This document shows, piece by piece, positions 9,360 to 19,013 of a stretch of 64,000 nucleotides of DNA; position 1 is the stretch's first letter, and every line of letters begins with the position of its first letter. Source of the stretch: Lewinellaceae bacterium. GTDB lineage: Bacteria; Bacteroidota; Bacteroidia; Chitinophagales; Saprospiraceae. Under the pieces are notes generated by a model that worked only from the letters and a program-made list of their open reading frames with translations, did no database searches and was not told the DNA's origin. The stretch is taken from the NCBI GenBank assembly GCA_016713985.1, contig JADJOD010000006.1, forward strand, positions 124,001 through 188,000. The letters are read 5' to 3'. Position numbers and translations under genes: made by a program.

Positions 9360-10910
9360 TTACCCCGAACTTTTCGCTTCATACCGCCGCCGGATGACTT
9401 CCTGGATGACGCCGCCGGCAATTTTGCTTTCCAGCCAGGAAATAATATCTAAGTACATAAACGAGCGGCTTTCAAAGGGGTCGCTTTCGTATTTTTCTAA
9501 TTTTCCCTTCAGGATGGAGAACGCGGAGCGAATACGCGCGGCGGTATCCAACTGAAACGACTTGCGCAGGAAACGAAATATTTCCACTTCCACCATACCC
9601 AGCGTTTCCATCCGGGCCATAAAGCGATACAGCGATTTGATGAGGTGCTCCAACAGGTCAAAATTGCCCAGTTCGTAGTGTGCGATCAGGTGCAGCAGCC
9701 GGGCGTAGCACTGCAAGTCACTCCGCAAATCCACCTTTTGATGAATGATCCGGTTGAGGTATTCCACGGTACGCACTGCGTCGCCGGCGCCGAAATGCAA
9801 ACTGGCGATTTTATAATACAACACCAGCGTCCGGTGCCGGTCGATCAGCAGGTGGTATTCCTGGAGCCTGGCCTCGATATCCGGCACGAGACGCAGTCCC
9901 TCCGAAAATGTGCCCCGTAAAAAATGCCCGTTGATACGCGCAATACTCAGATAAATAAAGACTTGCACCCGGATATTGTCGTTTACCCGCGCCTCATCCG
10001 TATCGGCGAATGTTTCAAAAAGTTGCAGGGTGAGGTCGAATTTGGGGTAGTTGCGCAGCATAAAATGCGCCAGCAGCAGGTTGTGCAATCCTTTGATATA
10101 ATAAGGCGTTTCCACCCGCGTCATGTGGGGTTCGGCGGCAAAAAGATTGACCCATTTTTGGGCATACCGGTAATACAGGAGAAAATCCTGGAGAATAAAA
10201 CCGTACCAGCAATACGCCTGGTACAGGTATAAACGGCCGAAAAAACCCGTCACCTGCTGCGCTCCCGGTGGAAGCCGGGAAGCAAAAAACTCCTGCACCG
10301 CCGCCACATCCTTGGCATTGCGGGCATGACCGACGTTGATGTACCAGCTGTACAACTGGAGCGAAAGGTTGGATAAATTGCCGACCAGGGCCAGCCGTTC
10401 GTTGAGCACGTTCACCTCGCTGGAAAGTGTTTCGGCGCGGTTGCCGAGGCTGCGTGTAATGTGCAGCGATTCGATCTTCTTTTCCAGTACCAGCGCCTGG
10501 TGCCAAAAAGTGCTCTGGTGATAGGTTTTTGCCAGTTCCTTGATGCGTTGAAGCAGTTTCAGGCTCTGCTGGAACAGGCCTTTGTTGTACAAAATACGCG
10601 TGTATTCCATCTGCTCGTGCAGTTGGTTTTCCACGTTGCCGTCGTCGCGCAAGGTGCGCAGACTTGCCAGAATTTGCCGGTACAGGTTGGCTTTCAGGTT
10701 GGGCAATTGCTCCCTTTTCAGCGAGGTGATCCTGCGCAGCAGCGCCTCGTCGTCGTATTCCTCCATCTTGTCCATCGCGTCGAACAACTGCGTAATTTTC
10801 AGGTCCGCCTTGCCGAGATTGCGCTGGACAAACAACTTGAAATTGCGCTTTTCCGCCTTCTCCAGCGATTTTAACAACTGGAAAAGTTCATCAGACGAAC
10901 GTTTGGACAT
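9360..10910 (-). CDS. Large helical-repeat protein of unknown function
   Basis: Not recognised beyond its fold. The product has 516 residues from the ATG at 10910 (MSKRSSDELFQLLKSLEKAE); an upstream TTG at 11003 would add 31 unlikely residues. There is no signal peptide or membrane segment, so it is probably cytoplasmic. It is almost entirely alpha-helical, with TPR-like helix pairs such as YTRILYNKGLFQQSLKLLQR, YYIKGLHNLLLAHFMLRNY and LLHLIAHYELGNFDLLEHLI. Proteins of this kind with a short N-terminal helical domain seem common in Saprospiria genomes, but I know of no function. It is divergent from leuA across a 177-base gap, so the two may share an upstream region. Confidence 0.75.
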   Translation of the reverse strand: MSKRSSDELFQLLKSLEKAEKRNFKLFVQRNLGKADLKITQLFDAMDKMEEYDDEALLRRITSLKREQLPNLKANLYRQILASLRTLRDDGNVENQLHEQMEYTRILYNKGLFQQSLKLLQRIKELAKTYHQSTFWHQALVLEKKIESLHITRSLGNRAETLSSEVNVLNERLALVGNLSNLSLQLYSWYINVGHARNAKDVAAVQEFFASRLPPGAQQVTGFFGRLYLYQAYCWYGFILQDFLLYYRYAQKWVNLFAAEPHMTRVETPYYIKGLHNLLLAHFMLRNYPKFDLTLQLFETFADTDEARVNDNIRVQVFIYLSIARINGHFLRGTFSEGLRLVPDIEARLQEYHLLIDRHRTLVLYYKIASLHFGAGDAVRTVEYLNRIIHQKVDLRSDLQCYARLLHLIAHYELGNFDLLEHLIKSLYRFMARMETLGMVEVEIFRFLRKSFQLDTAARIRSAFSILKGKLEKYESDPFESRSFMYLDIISWLESKIAGGVIQEVIRRRYEAKSSG

Positions 10911-11087
10911 CGTATTTAATGGGCATTTAAAAATCTGAAAATCAATTCTTTGCAAATGGTTATTAAAAAATAGGCAGTGTAGAAGCGGTGGAAGTTTGAG
11001 CAATCAGCACAAACGGTGCGGTTATACTTTTATCCCGGAGCGCAACCATAAATATATCAAAAATCCTCCCGCGCTCCCCGATTTTTT

Positions 11088-12251
11088 ATGACGGCTCAAA
11101 ATAAAATTCACATTTTCGATACCACCCTGCGCGACGGCGAACAGGTGCCGGGTTGTAAACTGAACACCGCAGAAAAAGTAGAGATTGCCCTGCAACTCGA
11201 GGCCCTCGGCGTTGACATCATTGAAGCCGGCTTTCCCATTTCGTCTCCCGGCGACTTCCAGAGTGTGCGGGAAATTGCGCTGGCAGTAAAAGAGGTGACG
11301 GTGTGTGGCCTCAGCCGCGCGGTTCAAAAAGACATCGAAACCGCTGCGGAAGCCCTGCGCCACGCCCGCCGTCCGCGTATCCATACCGGTATCGGCACCT
11401 CCGACCTGCATATCCGCGCCAAGTTCAATTCCACCCGCGAAGAAATACTCGAACGGGCGGTGCAATGTGTGCGCTGGGCCAAAAATTTTGTCGACGACGT
11501 GGAATTTTACGCCGAAGACGCGGGCCGAACCGACGACGAATACCTCGCCCGGGTGGTGGAAGCGGTGATCCGGGCCGGCGCCACGGTGGTGAACATTCCG
11601 GACACCACCGGCTACTGCCTGCCCCACCAATACGGCGAAAAAATCGCTTTTTTGGTCAATAACGTGCCGAATATCGACCGCGCCCTGATCTCCTGCCACT
11701 GCCACAACGACCTCGGCTTAGCCACCGCCAACGCCATCGCCGGCATCATCGCCGGCGCGCGGCAGATCGAATGTACCGTCAACGGCCTCGGCGAAAGAGC
11801 GGGCAACACCTCCCTCGAAGAAGTGGTGATGATCATCCGGCAACACGCCCACCTCGGTTTCTTCACCGGCGTGGAGCCCCGGCAACTGAATCCGATCAGC
11901 CGCATCGTGTCCGACACCATGCGTATGCCCGTGCAACCCAACAAAGCCATCGTCGGCAGCAATGCCTTCTCCCACTCGTCGGGTATTCACCAGGACGGTT
12001 TTTTGAAAAACGCCCAGACCTACGAAATCATTGCCCCCGAAGAAGTGGGGGTCGACAGCAGCAAAATTGTGCTGACCGCCCGGAGCGGTCGTTCGGCATT
12101 GGCCTATCGTTTCCGGAAACTCGGTTACGATTTTACCCGCGACGAAGTGGACGTGCTTTATCAGAAATTCCTGCAGGTGGCAGACCAAAAAAAAGAAGTG
12201 CAGGATACTGATTTACAAGAACTTGCGCAAGTGTTGGTCGCCATCGGTTAA
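11088..12251 (+). CDS. leuA: 2-isopropylmalate synthase, short form
   Basis: First committed step of leucine synthesis: condensation of acetyl-CoA with 2-oxoisovalerate. The HMGL-like TIM barrel carries FDTTLRDGEQVPGC at residues 10-23 and the metal-binding SCHCHNDLGLA and ERAGNTSLEEV motifs, followed by the AFSHSSGIHQDG segment that acts in catalysis. The protein has 387 residues and ends soon after the linker subdomain (GRSALAYRFRKLGY). It therefore lacks the 110-130 residue C-terminal LeuA allosteric domain found in the 510-560 residue enzymes, so leucine feedback at that site is not expected. It opens an eight-gene co-directional operon and leuC follows after 31 bases. A homocitrate or citramalate synthase role is possible for this fold but is unlikely in this operon. 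Confidence 0.93.
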   Translation: MTAQNKIHIFDTTLRDGEQVPGCKLNTAEKVEIALQLEALGVDIIEAGFPISSPGDFQSVREIALAVKEVTVCGLSRAVQKDIETAAEALRHARRPRIHTGIGTSDLHIRAKFNSTREEILERAVQCVRWAKNFVDDVEFYAEDAGRTDDEYLARVVEAVIRAGATVVNIPDTTGYCLPHQYGEKIAFLVNNVPNIDRALISCHCHNDLGLATANAIAGIIAGARQIECTVNGLGERAGNTSLEEVVMIIRQHAHLGFFTGVEPRQLNPISRIVSDTMRMPVQPNKAIVGSNAFSHSSGIHQDGFLKNAQTYEIIAPEEVGVDSSKIVLTARSGRSALAYRFRKLGYDFTRDEVDVLYQKFLQVADQKKEVQDTDLQELAQVLVAIG

Positions 12252-12282
12252 GCCCTTGAAAATACTTTTATTTAAAAAAAAC

Positions 12283-13683
12283 ATGCCAACCACGATATTC
12301 GACAAAATCTGGGACCGCCACATCGTCCGTGAAATTGAGCACGGCCCATCGGTATTTTACATCGACCGGCACCTCATCCACGAGGTGACCACCCCGCAGG
12401 CTTTCGACGGGCTCCGGAAACGTGGATTGCCGGTATTCCGCCCGGACCAGACCATCGCCACAGCCGACCACAACGTGCCGACGCTCGATCAGCATCTGCC
12501 GATCAAAGAGGCGCTTTCGCGGCTCCAGGTGGAAAAACTGACCGAAAACTGCCGCGAATTTGGCATCGAACTTTACGGCCTCGGCCACCCTTTCCAGGGC
12601 ATTGTACACGTGATCGGGCCCGAACTGGGCATCACTCAGCCGGGCATGACCATCGTCTGCGGCGACAGCCACACCAGTACGCACGGCGCATTCGGCGCCA
12701 TCGCGTTCGGTATCGGCACCAGCGAAGTGGAAATGGTGCTGGCCACCCAATGCCTTCTGCAAAACAAACCCAAACAAATGCGCATCAACGTGCACGGGGC
12801 GCTGGGCAAAGGGGTAACGGCAAAAGACATCATCCTGCACATCATCGCCCGGATATCCGCCAGCGGCGCGACGGGTTATTTTGTCGAATACGCCGGCTCC
12901 ACCATTCGCAGCCTGAGTATGGAAGCGCGGATGACCATTTGCAATATGAGTATCGAAATGGGCGCGCGTGGCGGCCTCATCGCCCCGGATGAAACAACTT
13001 TCTCTTATTTGAAAGGCCGGGAATTTGCCCCCGCAGGAGCGGAATGGGAGCAGGCGCTGTCCGAATGGCGCCAACTCCGCACCGACGACGACGCCGTGTT
13101 CGACCGCGAGATCAGTATCCCCGCAGCAGACATCCAACCTATGGTGACCTATGGCACCAACCCGGGTATGGGAGTTCCGGTCACGGGCGCCATCCCCCGG
13201 GAGGAATTTATGGATGAAAAAGAGCGGCTTTCGTTTCACAAAGCATTGGAATACATGGGATTACAGGCAGGCGCAGCCATCAGGGGCCAAAAAGTGGATT
13301 ACGTGTTTATCGGCAGTTGCACCAATTCCCGCATCGAGGATTTGCGCCAGGTAGCCGCATTCGTAAAAGGCAAACAAAAAGCCGAGGGTGTGGAAGTATG
13401 GGTGGTGCCGGGCAGCAGGCAGGTGGAACAACAGGCCCGCGCCGAAGGATTACATCACATTTTTGAACAGGCGGGATTCCAACTCCGGCAACCGGGCTGC
13501 TCGGCCTGCCTCGGAATGAACGAAGACAAAATTCCCGCCGGCAAATATTGTATTTCGACCTCCAACCGCAATTTCGAAGGCCGCCAGGGCCAGGGCGCCC
13601 GCACCCTCTTAGCCAGTCCGCTCACCGCCGCCGCAGCAGCCGTGACGGGTGTGGTCACGGATGTGCGGGAGATGTTGAATTAG
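12283..13683 (+). CDS. leuC: 3-isopropylmalate dehydratase large subunit
   Basis: With LeuD this forms isopropylmalate isomerase, which converts 2- to 3-isopropylmalate through a [4Fe-4S] cluster. The product has 466 residues, normal for the bacterial subunit. Motifs include DRHLIHEVTTPQAFDGL near the start, VCGDSHTSTHGAFG, GSCTNSRIEDLR (first cluster Cys) and PGCSACLGMN (the other two cluster Cys), ending TAAAAAVTGVVTDVR. The ATG at 12283 gives the family N terminus (MPTTIFDKIWDRHIV); an upstream in-frame ATG at 12223 overlaps leuA and adds unrelated residues. leuD follows after a 93-base gap that holds a hairpin. Confidence 0.96.
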   Translation: MPTTIFDKIWDRHIVREIEHGPSVFYIDRHLIHEVTTPQAFDGLRKRGLPVFRPDQTIATADHNVPTLDQHLPIKEALSRLQVEKLTENCREFGIELYGLGHPFQGIVHVIGPELGITQPGMTIVCGDSHTSTHGAFGAIAFGIGTSEVEMVLATQCLLQNKPKQMRINVHGALGKGVTAKDIILHIIARISASGATGYFVEYAGSTIRSLSMEARMTICNMSIEMGARGGLIAPDETTFSYLKGREFAPAGAEWEQALSEWRQLRTDDDAVFDREISIPAADIQPMVTYGTNPGMGVPVTGAIPREEFMDEKERLSFHKALEYMGLQAGAAIRGQKVDYVFIGSCTNSRIEDLRQVAAFVKGKQKAEGVEVWVVPGSRQVEQQARAEGLHHIFEQAGFQLRQPGCSACLGMNEDKIPAGKYCISTSNRNFEGRQGQGARTLLASPLTAAAAAVTGVVTDVREMLN

Positions 13684-13696
13684 GTTGTTGGCCCTG

Positions 13697-13741
13697 AAAG
13701 CTATTCACCGGGTGACTTTGAGCCACCCGGTGAATAGCTTT
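13697..13741. repeat. 18-bp-arm hairpin between leuC and leuD
   Basis: Perfect 18-bp arms at 13697-13714 and 13724-13741 with a nine-base loop. The core CTATTCACCGGGTG is nearly the same as the core of the hairpin at 25980-26014 between gltB and gltD, so both belong to one family of short palindromic elements. There is no T run, so it is not a classical terminator. It could act in mRNA stability or tune leuC/leuD expression. Confidence 0.85.
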
Positions 13742-13776
13742 CCGAAAGTTGGATTCCAAACCTGAATATCAAAAAT

Positions 13777-14367
13777 ATGCGTAATAAAATCAGTTCGATT
13801 CACAGTACCGCAGTGCCGCTGGACAAGGAACACATCGACACGGACCAGATCATTCCGGCGCGGTTCCTGAAAGCCACCAGCCGCGAAGGATTTGGGGAAA
13901 ACCTGTTTCGCGACTGGCGGTACACACACGACGACGAAGCCCGGCCAAAAGTGGATTTTATCCTCAATCAGCCGGCGTTTGGCGGAAAAATCTTAGTGGC
14001 GGGCAAAAATTTCGGCTGCGGCAGCAGCCGCGAACACGCCGCCTGGGCCTTGAAGGACTACGGTTTCGACGCCGTGGTGAGCAGTTTTTTTGCCGATATT
14101 TTTAAAAATAACGCCCTCAACAACTTTTTGCTTCCGGTGCAGATTAGCGACGATTTTCTCCGCAGCTTGCTGGACACCGTGTTGTTACACCCTGATACCG
14201 AAATTAGCATTGACCTTGAAAATCAACAAATTAGCAACACCCTTACCGGAGCATCCGAATCCTTTGTCATCGATGCCTACAAAAAAACCTGCCTGCTCAA
14301 CGGCTACGACGACATCGATTATTTGCTGAGTATCCGCGACGACATTGAACGTTTCGAAAAAAGATAA
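13777..14367 (+). CDS. leuD: 3-isopropylmalate dehydratase small subunit
   Basis: Swivelling-domain partner of LeuC in isopropylmalate isomerase. The protein has 196 residues, normal size. It has the substrate-binding start VPLDKEHIDTDQIIPARFLK and the family motif NFGCGSSREHAAWALKDYGFDAVV (residues about 77-100). It is followed after nine bases by leuB. The gene order leuC-leuD-leuB within a leu/ilv operon is standard in Bacteroidota. Confidence 0.96.
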   Translation: MRNKISSIHSTAVPLDKEHIDTDQIIPARFLKATSREGFGENLFRDWRYTHDDEARPKVDFILNQPAFGGKILVAGKNFGCGSSREHAAWALKDYGFDAVVSSFFADIFKNNALNNFLLPVQISDDFLRSLLDTVLLHPDTEISIDLENQQISNTLTGASESFVIDAYKKTCLLNGYDDIDYLLSIRDDIERFEKR

Positions 14368-14376
14368 TACCCGTCC

Positions 14377-15492
14377 ATGAAAAAAAATATCACCGTCATC
14401 GAAGGAGATGGCATCGGGCCCGAAGTAACCGCCCAGGCCGTAAAAGTGCTGGACGCGGTAGCCGCCCGCTTCGGACATCATTTTCAATACCGCTACGCCA
14501 TCATGGGAGCCTGCGCAATCGACCAGACCGGCAACCCGCTGCCCGATGCCACGATCGAGGCCTGCATAGACAGCGACGCCATCCTCTTCGGCGCCATCGG
14601 GCACCCCAAATACGACAACGACCCGTCCGCTCCGGTGCGCCCGGAACAAGGTTTGTTAAAACTGCGCAAAACACTCGGCCTTTACGCCAATATCCGCCCG
14701 ATTTCGGCTTACCCGTCTTTAAATCATTTGTCGCCACTTAAGGCGGAACGACTGCAAAACGTGGATTTTGTGATCTACCGCGAACTCACGGGCGGCATTT
14801 ATTTCGGCAAAAAAACCGTCAACGAAGCCAAAACCGAAGCCTCCGACGACTGTGTTTATACGCGGGAAGAGATCGAACGTATTGCACACCCGGCGTTCCA
14901 ACACGCGCAAAAACGGCGGAAAAAACTGACGCTTGTCGACAAGGCTAACGTGATGGAAACCAGTCGCCTGTGGCGAAAAGTGGTCCAGGACCTCGCCCCT
15001 TCCTACCCCGACGTTACGGTGGATTTTCTTTTTGTCGACAATGCCGCCATGCAGATCGTGCTGAACCCCGCCCAGTTCGACGTGGTACTTACGGAAAATA
15101 TGTTCGGCGATATCATCAGCGACGAAGCCAGCGTACTGAGCGGCTCGCTGGGACTGCTTCCTTCGGCCAGCATCGGCAAGGGAACGGCCCTGTTCGAACC
15201 CATCCACGGCTCGTATCCCCAGGCTGCCGGCAAGGACATCGCCAACCCGCTCGGGTCTATCCTGAGCGCCGCCATGTTGCTCGATTATTTCGGCATGCAG
15301 GAAGAAGCCCGTGCCGTGCGCAACGCCGTCAGTTGGTCGCTCGACGAAAGCATCGTCACCCAGGATATCGACCCGAATCACTACCACTTTACCTCCACGG
15401 TCGGCGACATCATCAGTGATCGCATTCAAAACAATGTGCCGCGTTCGGTGAACCGCAAAAACATCATCCGGCTGGCATCGACGATCATTTGA
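14377..15492 (+). CDS. leuB: 3-isopropylmalate dehydrogenase
   Basis: NAD-dependent oxidative decarboxylation of 3-isopropylmalate to 2-oxoisocaproate. The product has 371 residues. It starts ITVIEGDGIGPEV and shows the substrate loop GLLKLRKTLGLYANIRP, the Tyr/Lys catalytic region YRELTGGIYFGKK and DKANVMETSRLW, the metal-binding TENMFGDIISDEAS and the NAD motif EPIHGSYPQAAGKDIANP. The tyrosine and IHGS pattern fits LeuB rather than isocitrate dehydrogenase. ilvD starts 11 bases after the stop. Confidence 0.96.
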   Translation: MKKNITVIEGDGIGPEVTAQAVKVLDAVAARFGHHFQYRYAIMGACAIDQTGNPLPDATIEACIDSDAILFGAIGHPKYDNDPSAPVRPEQGLLKLRKTLGLYANIRPISAYPSLNHLSPLKAERLQNVDFVIYRELTGGIYFGKKTVNEAKTEASDDCVYTREEIERIAHPAFQHAQKRRKKLTLVDKANVMETSRLWRKVVQDLAPSYPDVTVDFLFVDNAAMQIVLNPAQFDVVLTENMFGDIISDEASVLSGSLGLLPSASIGKGTALFEPIHGSYPQAAGKDIANPLGSILSAAMLLDYFGMQEEARAVRNAVSWSLDESIVTQDIDPNHYHFTSTVGDIISDRIQNNVPRSVNRKNIIRLASTII

Positions 15493-15503
15493 AACGACGA
15501 TCA

Positions 15504-17183
15504 ATGACAAATCTGAATAAATATTCCCGCACCGTCACCCAGGACCCCACACAGCCCGCTGCGCAGGCTATGTTGTACGGCATCGGGCTCACGGAAGCGG
15601 ATCTGGCAAAAGCCCAGGTCGGAATTGTCAGCATGGGATACGAGGGCAACACCTGCAACATGCACCTCAACGACCTTGCCCGGGAAGTGCGCGGCGGAGT
15701 TTGGGCCAACGAGCTGGTGGGGTTGATTTTCCACACCATCGGCGTCAGCGACGGCATCAGCAACGGCACCGACGGCATGCGTTATTCACTCGTCAGCCGC
15801 GACATCATTGCCGACAGCATCGAAGCGGTGTGTGGCGCGCAGTATTACGACGCATTAATCGCCCTGCCCGGCTGCGACAAAAACATGCCCGGCTCCATCA
15901 TCGCTATGGGTCGCCTCAACCGGCCGGCCATCATGGTTTACGGAGGAACGATTGCGCCGGGCCAGTGGAAAGGCCAGGACCTGAACATCGTCTCCGCATT
16001 TGAAGCCCTGGGGCAAAAAATCGCCGGCGCCCTGGATGAGGCTGATTTTCAGGGGATTGTACGACATGCTTGTCCGGGCCCCGGCGCCTGCGGCGGCATG
16101 TACACCGCCAACACGATGGCTTCTGCCATCGAAGCCCTGGGCATGAGCCTGCCCTATTCGTCTTCCAATCCCGCGCTTAGCACAGAAAAAAAACGGGAAT
16201 GTGAAGATGCCGGAAAATATATCCGCCTGCTGCTCGAACGCGACATCAAACCGGCCGACATCATGACCCGCCGGGCATTTGAAAACGCCGTCACCGTAGT
16301 CACGGCGCTGGGAGGCAGCACCAACGCCGTTTTACACCTCATCGCCATGGCCAAAAGTGTGGATGTGCCACTCACGCAGGACGATTTCCAGCGTATCGGC
16401 GACCGCACCCCCGTGCTCGCCGATCTGAAACCTTCCGGCAAATACCTCATGGAAGATTTGCACCGTATCGGCGGTGTGCCGGCTGTGATGAAATACCTCC
16501 TGCAAAAAGGCCTTTTGCACGGCGATTGCCTCACGGTAACGGGGCGCAGCCTGGCGGAGAATTTGGCCGGAGTTGCAGATTTAAACTTTGACCATCAATC
16601 TGTTATACTCTCCGTCGAAAATCCCGTAAAACGGGACGGCCACCTGCAAATCCTGTACGGCAACTTAGCCGAACAGGGAAGTGTCGCCAAGATCAGCGGC
16701 AAGGAAGGCGAGCGATTTAACGGCCCGGCGCGGGTATTCGACGGCGAACACGCGCTGATCGCCGGAATCCAAAGCGGCCGTGTGCAACCCGGCGACGTCG
16801 TGGTGATCCGCTACGTGGGCCCAAAAGGAGCGCCCGGAATGCCGGAAATGCTCAAACCCACCTCCGCGCTTATCGGCGCGGGCCTGGGAAAAAGTGTGGC
16901 ACTGATCACCGACGGGCGATTCAGCGGCGGCACCCACGGCTTTGTGGTCGGGCACATCACGCCCGAAGCTTCGGAAGGTGGACTGCTGGCCCTGGTGCAG
17001 GATGGCGACCCGATTGAAATAGATGCTACCCAACGTTCGATCAACTTGAAAATCAGCAATTTAGAAATACAAAAACGAAAATCCGCCTGGAAAAAGCCAC
17101 CTCCGGCCGCGACAAAAGGATTGCTTTACAAATACGCCCGGTCCGTTTCGACGGCTGCCGAAGGTTGTGTGACCGATGAATAG
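15504..17183 (+). CDS. ilvD: Dihydroxy-acid dehydratase
   Basis: Dehydrates dihydroxyisovalerate and dihydroxymethylvalerate to the 2-oxo acids in valine and isoleucine synthesis, using an Fe-S cluster. The product has 559 residues from the ATG at 15504; an in-frame TTG at 15489 overlaps leuB and is disregarded. Conserved parts are VGIVSMGYEGNTCNMHL (first cluster Cys), GVSDGISNGTDGMRYSL, LPGCDKNMPGSIIAMGR (second Cys), PGPGACGGMYTANTM (third Cys), LGGSTNAVLHL and TDGRFSGGTHGFVVGHI with the catalytic Ser region. ilvB follows after 53 bases. Confidence 0.96.
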   Translation: MTNLNKYSRTVTQDPTQPAAQAMLYGIGLTEADLAKAQVGIVSMGYEGNTCNMHLNDLAREVRGGVWANELVGLIFHTIGVSDGISNGTDGMRYSLVSRDIIADSIEAVCGAQYYDALIALPGCDKNMPGSIIAMGRLNRPAIMVYGGTIAPGQWKGQDLNIVSAFEALGQKIAGALDEADFQGIVRHACPGPGACGGMYTANTMASAIEALGMSLPYSSSNPALSTEKKRECEDAGKYIRLLLERDIKPADIMTRRAFENAVTVVTALGGSTNAVLHLIAMAKSVDVPLTQDDFQRIGDRTPVLADLKPSGKYLMEDLHRIGGVPAVMKYLLQKGLLHGDCLTVTGRSLAENLAGVADLNFDHQSVILSVENPVKRDGHLQILYGNLAEQGSVAKISGKEGERFNGPARVFDGEHALIAGIQSGRVQPGDVVVIRYVGPKGAPGMPEMLKPTSALIGAGLGKSVALITDGRFSGGTHGFVVGHITPEASEGGLLALVQDGDPIEIDATQRSINLKISNLEIQKRKSAWKKPPPAATKGLLYKYARSVSTAAEGCVTDE

Positions 17184-17236
17184 ATCATCCATTTTTCAAT
17201 CCGAAAAATCGGCCCGTTTTTTAACTGCTAACTGCC

Positions 17237-18982
17237 ATGCTGCACACCGAACTTGAACTTTCAGAAGACCTGCTTGTAGAAACACCCCCGTTTCGAACCC
17301 TCAGCGGGTCCCAGGCTGTTCTGGAGACCTTCATCTCCGAAGGTGTGAATACGGTATTCGGGTACCCGGGTGGTGCGATCATGCCGATTTACGACGCCTT
17401 GTACGACTACAACGAGCGTTTGGAACATATCCTCGTGCGCCATGAACAAGGCGCCATTCACGCGGCACAGGGGTACGCCCGCGCCTCCGGCCGGATCGGT
17501 GTTGTATTCGCCACCAGCGGCCCCGGCGCCACCAACCTCATCACCGGTCTGGCCGACGCATTGATCGACAGCACACCGGTTGTGTGTATCACCGGACAGG
17601 TATTTGCCCATTTACTGGGCACGGATGCTTTTCAGGAAACGGACGTGATCAACATCACCACACCCGTCACCAAATGGAACTGCCAGGTCACGGAAGCGGG
17701 CGACATACCTGCCGTACTCGCCAAGGCGTTTTATATTGCGCGCAGTGGCCGGCCCGGGCCGGTATTGGTGGACATCAGTAAAAATGCGCAGTTGCAACAA
17801 TTTGATTATGAAGGACATAAACCCTGCAATCACATCCGGAGTTACCGGCCGAAACCCATTGTACGCAGGGAATATATCGAACAGGCCGCTGCGCTGATCA
17901 ACGCTGCCGAACGGCCGTTTATCCTGTTCGGGCAGGGTGTCATTTTGGGCAACGCCGAGCGGGAGTTCCGCTCATTTGTGGAAAAAAGCGGTATTCCGGC
18001 GGCCTGGACCATCCTCGGTCTGGGCGCACTGCCCACCGGTCATCCGCTGAACGTGGGTATGCTCGGTATGCACGGCAACTACGGCCCCAATGTGCTCACC
18101 AATCAATGCGACGTGCTTATCGCCGTGGGCATGCGTTTCGACGACCGCGTCACCGGGCGCTTGGACAAATACGCCCGGCAGGCAAAAGTGATCCACCTCG
18201 ACATCGACCCCGCAGAGATTGATAAAAACATAAAAACCACCGTGCCCGTTTGGGGCGACTGCAAGGAAACCCTGCCTTTGCTGACCCGCCTGGTCCGGCC
18301 CCAAACGTACCCGGATTGGCTGGAACGGTTTCGCGAACACGACCGGGAAGAGCAAAAAACAGTCATTCACGGCGAACTCAATCCCGACTGCGCGACCCTG
18401 ACGATGGGGGAAGTTATTCGCCTCGTCAACGAACACGAAGGCGGCGAAGCGATCATTGTCACCGACGTGGGTCAACACCAGATGGTAGCCAACCGGTATG
18501 CCCGCTTCAACCAATCGCGTTGCAACGTGACTTCCGGCGGGCTCGGTACGATGGGTTTTGCCCTGCCTGCGGATATCGGCGCCAAACTGGGCGCCCCCAC
18601 CCGCAGGGTTATCGCTATAGCCGGCGACGGCGGGTTCCAGATGACCATTCAGGAACTGGGGGTGATCCAGCAGCACGGTATGGCGGTTAAAATATTGATT
18701 CTCAACAACCAGTTTCTTGGTATGGTGCGGCAATGGCAGGAATTGTTCCACGACCGCCGTTATTCGTTCACCAACATCACCAGCCCCGATTTTGTGCAGG
18801 TGGCGGCAGCTTACGGCATCCCGGGGCAGCGGGTTTCGGAACGCAAAGAATTACAAAACGGCATAAAAGCCATGTTTGAAACGCCGGGATCGTACCTGCT
18901 CGAAGTGATGGTGGGAAAAGAAAACAACGTATTTCCCATGGTGCCGCAAGGCTGCGGAGTGGCGGATATCCGGCTTTGTTAG
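17237..18982 (+). CDS. ilvB: Acetolactate synthase large subunit
   Basis: ThDP-dependent catalytic subunit of acetohydroxyacid synthase, which forms acetolactate and acetohydroxybutyrate. The product has 581 residues. The N-terminal ThDP domain has GYPGGAIMPIYDAL and RHEQGAIHAAQGYARASG with the catalytic Glu. A central FAD-type domain (about 210-350) follows. The C-terminal domain has the GDGGFQMTIQEL...NNQFLGMVRQWQ metal/ThDP motif. It ends in ENNVFPMVPQGCGV, typical of biosynthetic AHAS rather than catabolic AlsS. The regulatory subunit gene starts 31 bases downstream. Confidence 0.96.
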   Translation: MLHTELELSEDLLVETPPFRTLSGSQAVLETFISEGVNTVFGYPGGAIMPIYDALYDYNERLEHILVRHEQGAIHAAQGYARASGRIGVVFATSGPGATNLITGLADALIDSTPVVCITGQVFAHLLGTDAFQETDVINITTPVTKWNCQVTEAGDIPAVLAKAFYIARSGRPGPVLVDISKNAQLQQFDYEGHKPCNHIRSYRPKPIVRREYIEQAAALINAAERPFILFGQGVILGNAEREFRSFVEKSGIPAAWTILGLGALPTGHPLNVGMLGMHGNYGPNVLTNQCDVLIAVGMRFDDRVTGRLDKYARQAKVIHLDIDPAEIDKNIKTTVPVWGDCKETLPLLTRLVRPQTYPDWLERFREHDREEQKTVIHGELNPDCATLTMGEVIRLVNEHEGGEAIIVTDVGQHQMVANRYARFNQSRCNVTSGGLGTMGFALPADIGAKLGAPTRRVIAIAGDGGFQMTIQELGVIQQHGMAVKILILNNQFLGMVRQWQELFHDRRYSFTNITSPDFVQVAAAYGIPGQRVSERKELQNGIKAMFETPGSYLLEVMVGKENNVFPMVPQGCGVADIRLC

Positions 18983-19013
18983 TTAATGGTTAGAACCAAC
19001 AACTCTACATGCA

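Noticed and set aside
12268..13239. 323-codon open frame antisense to leuC
   Set aside because: LeuC motifs on the other strand are complete and uninterrupted; the antisense frame has no recognisable motif.
17972..18751. 259-codon open frame antisense to ilvB
   Set aside because: It overlaps the conserved catalytic and FAD domains of acetolactate synthase and shows no protein-like motif.
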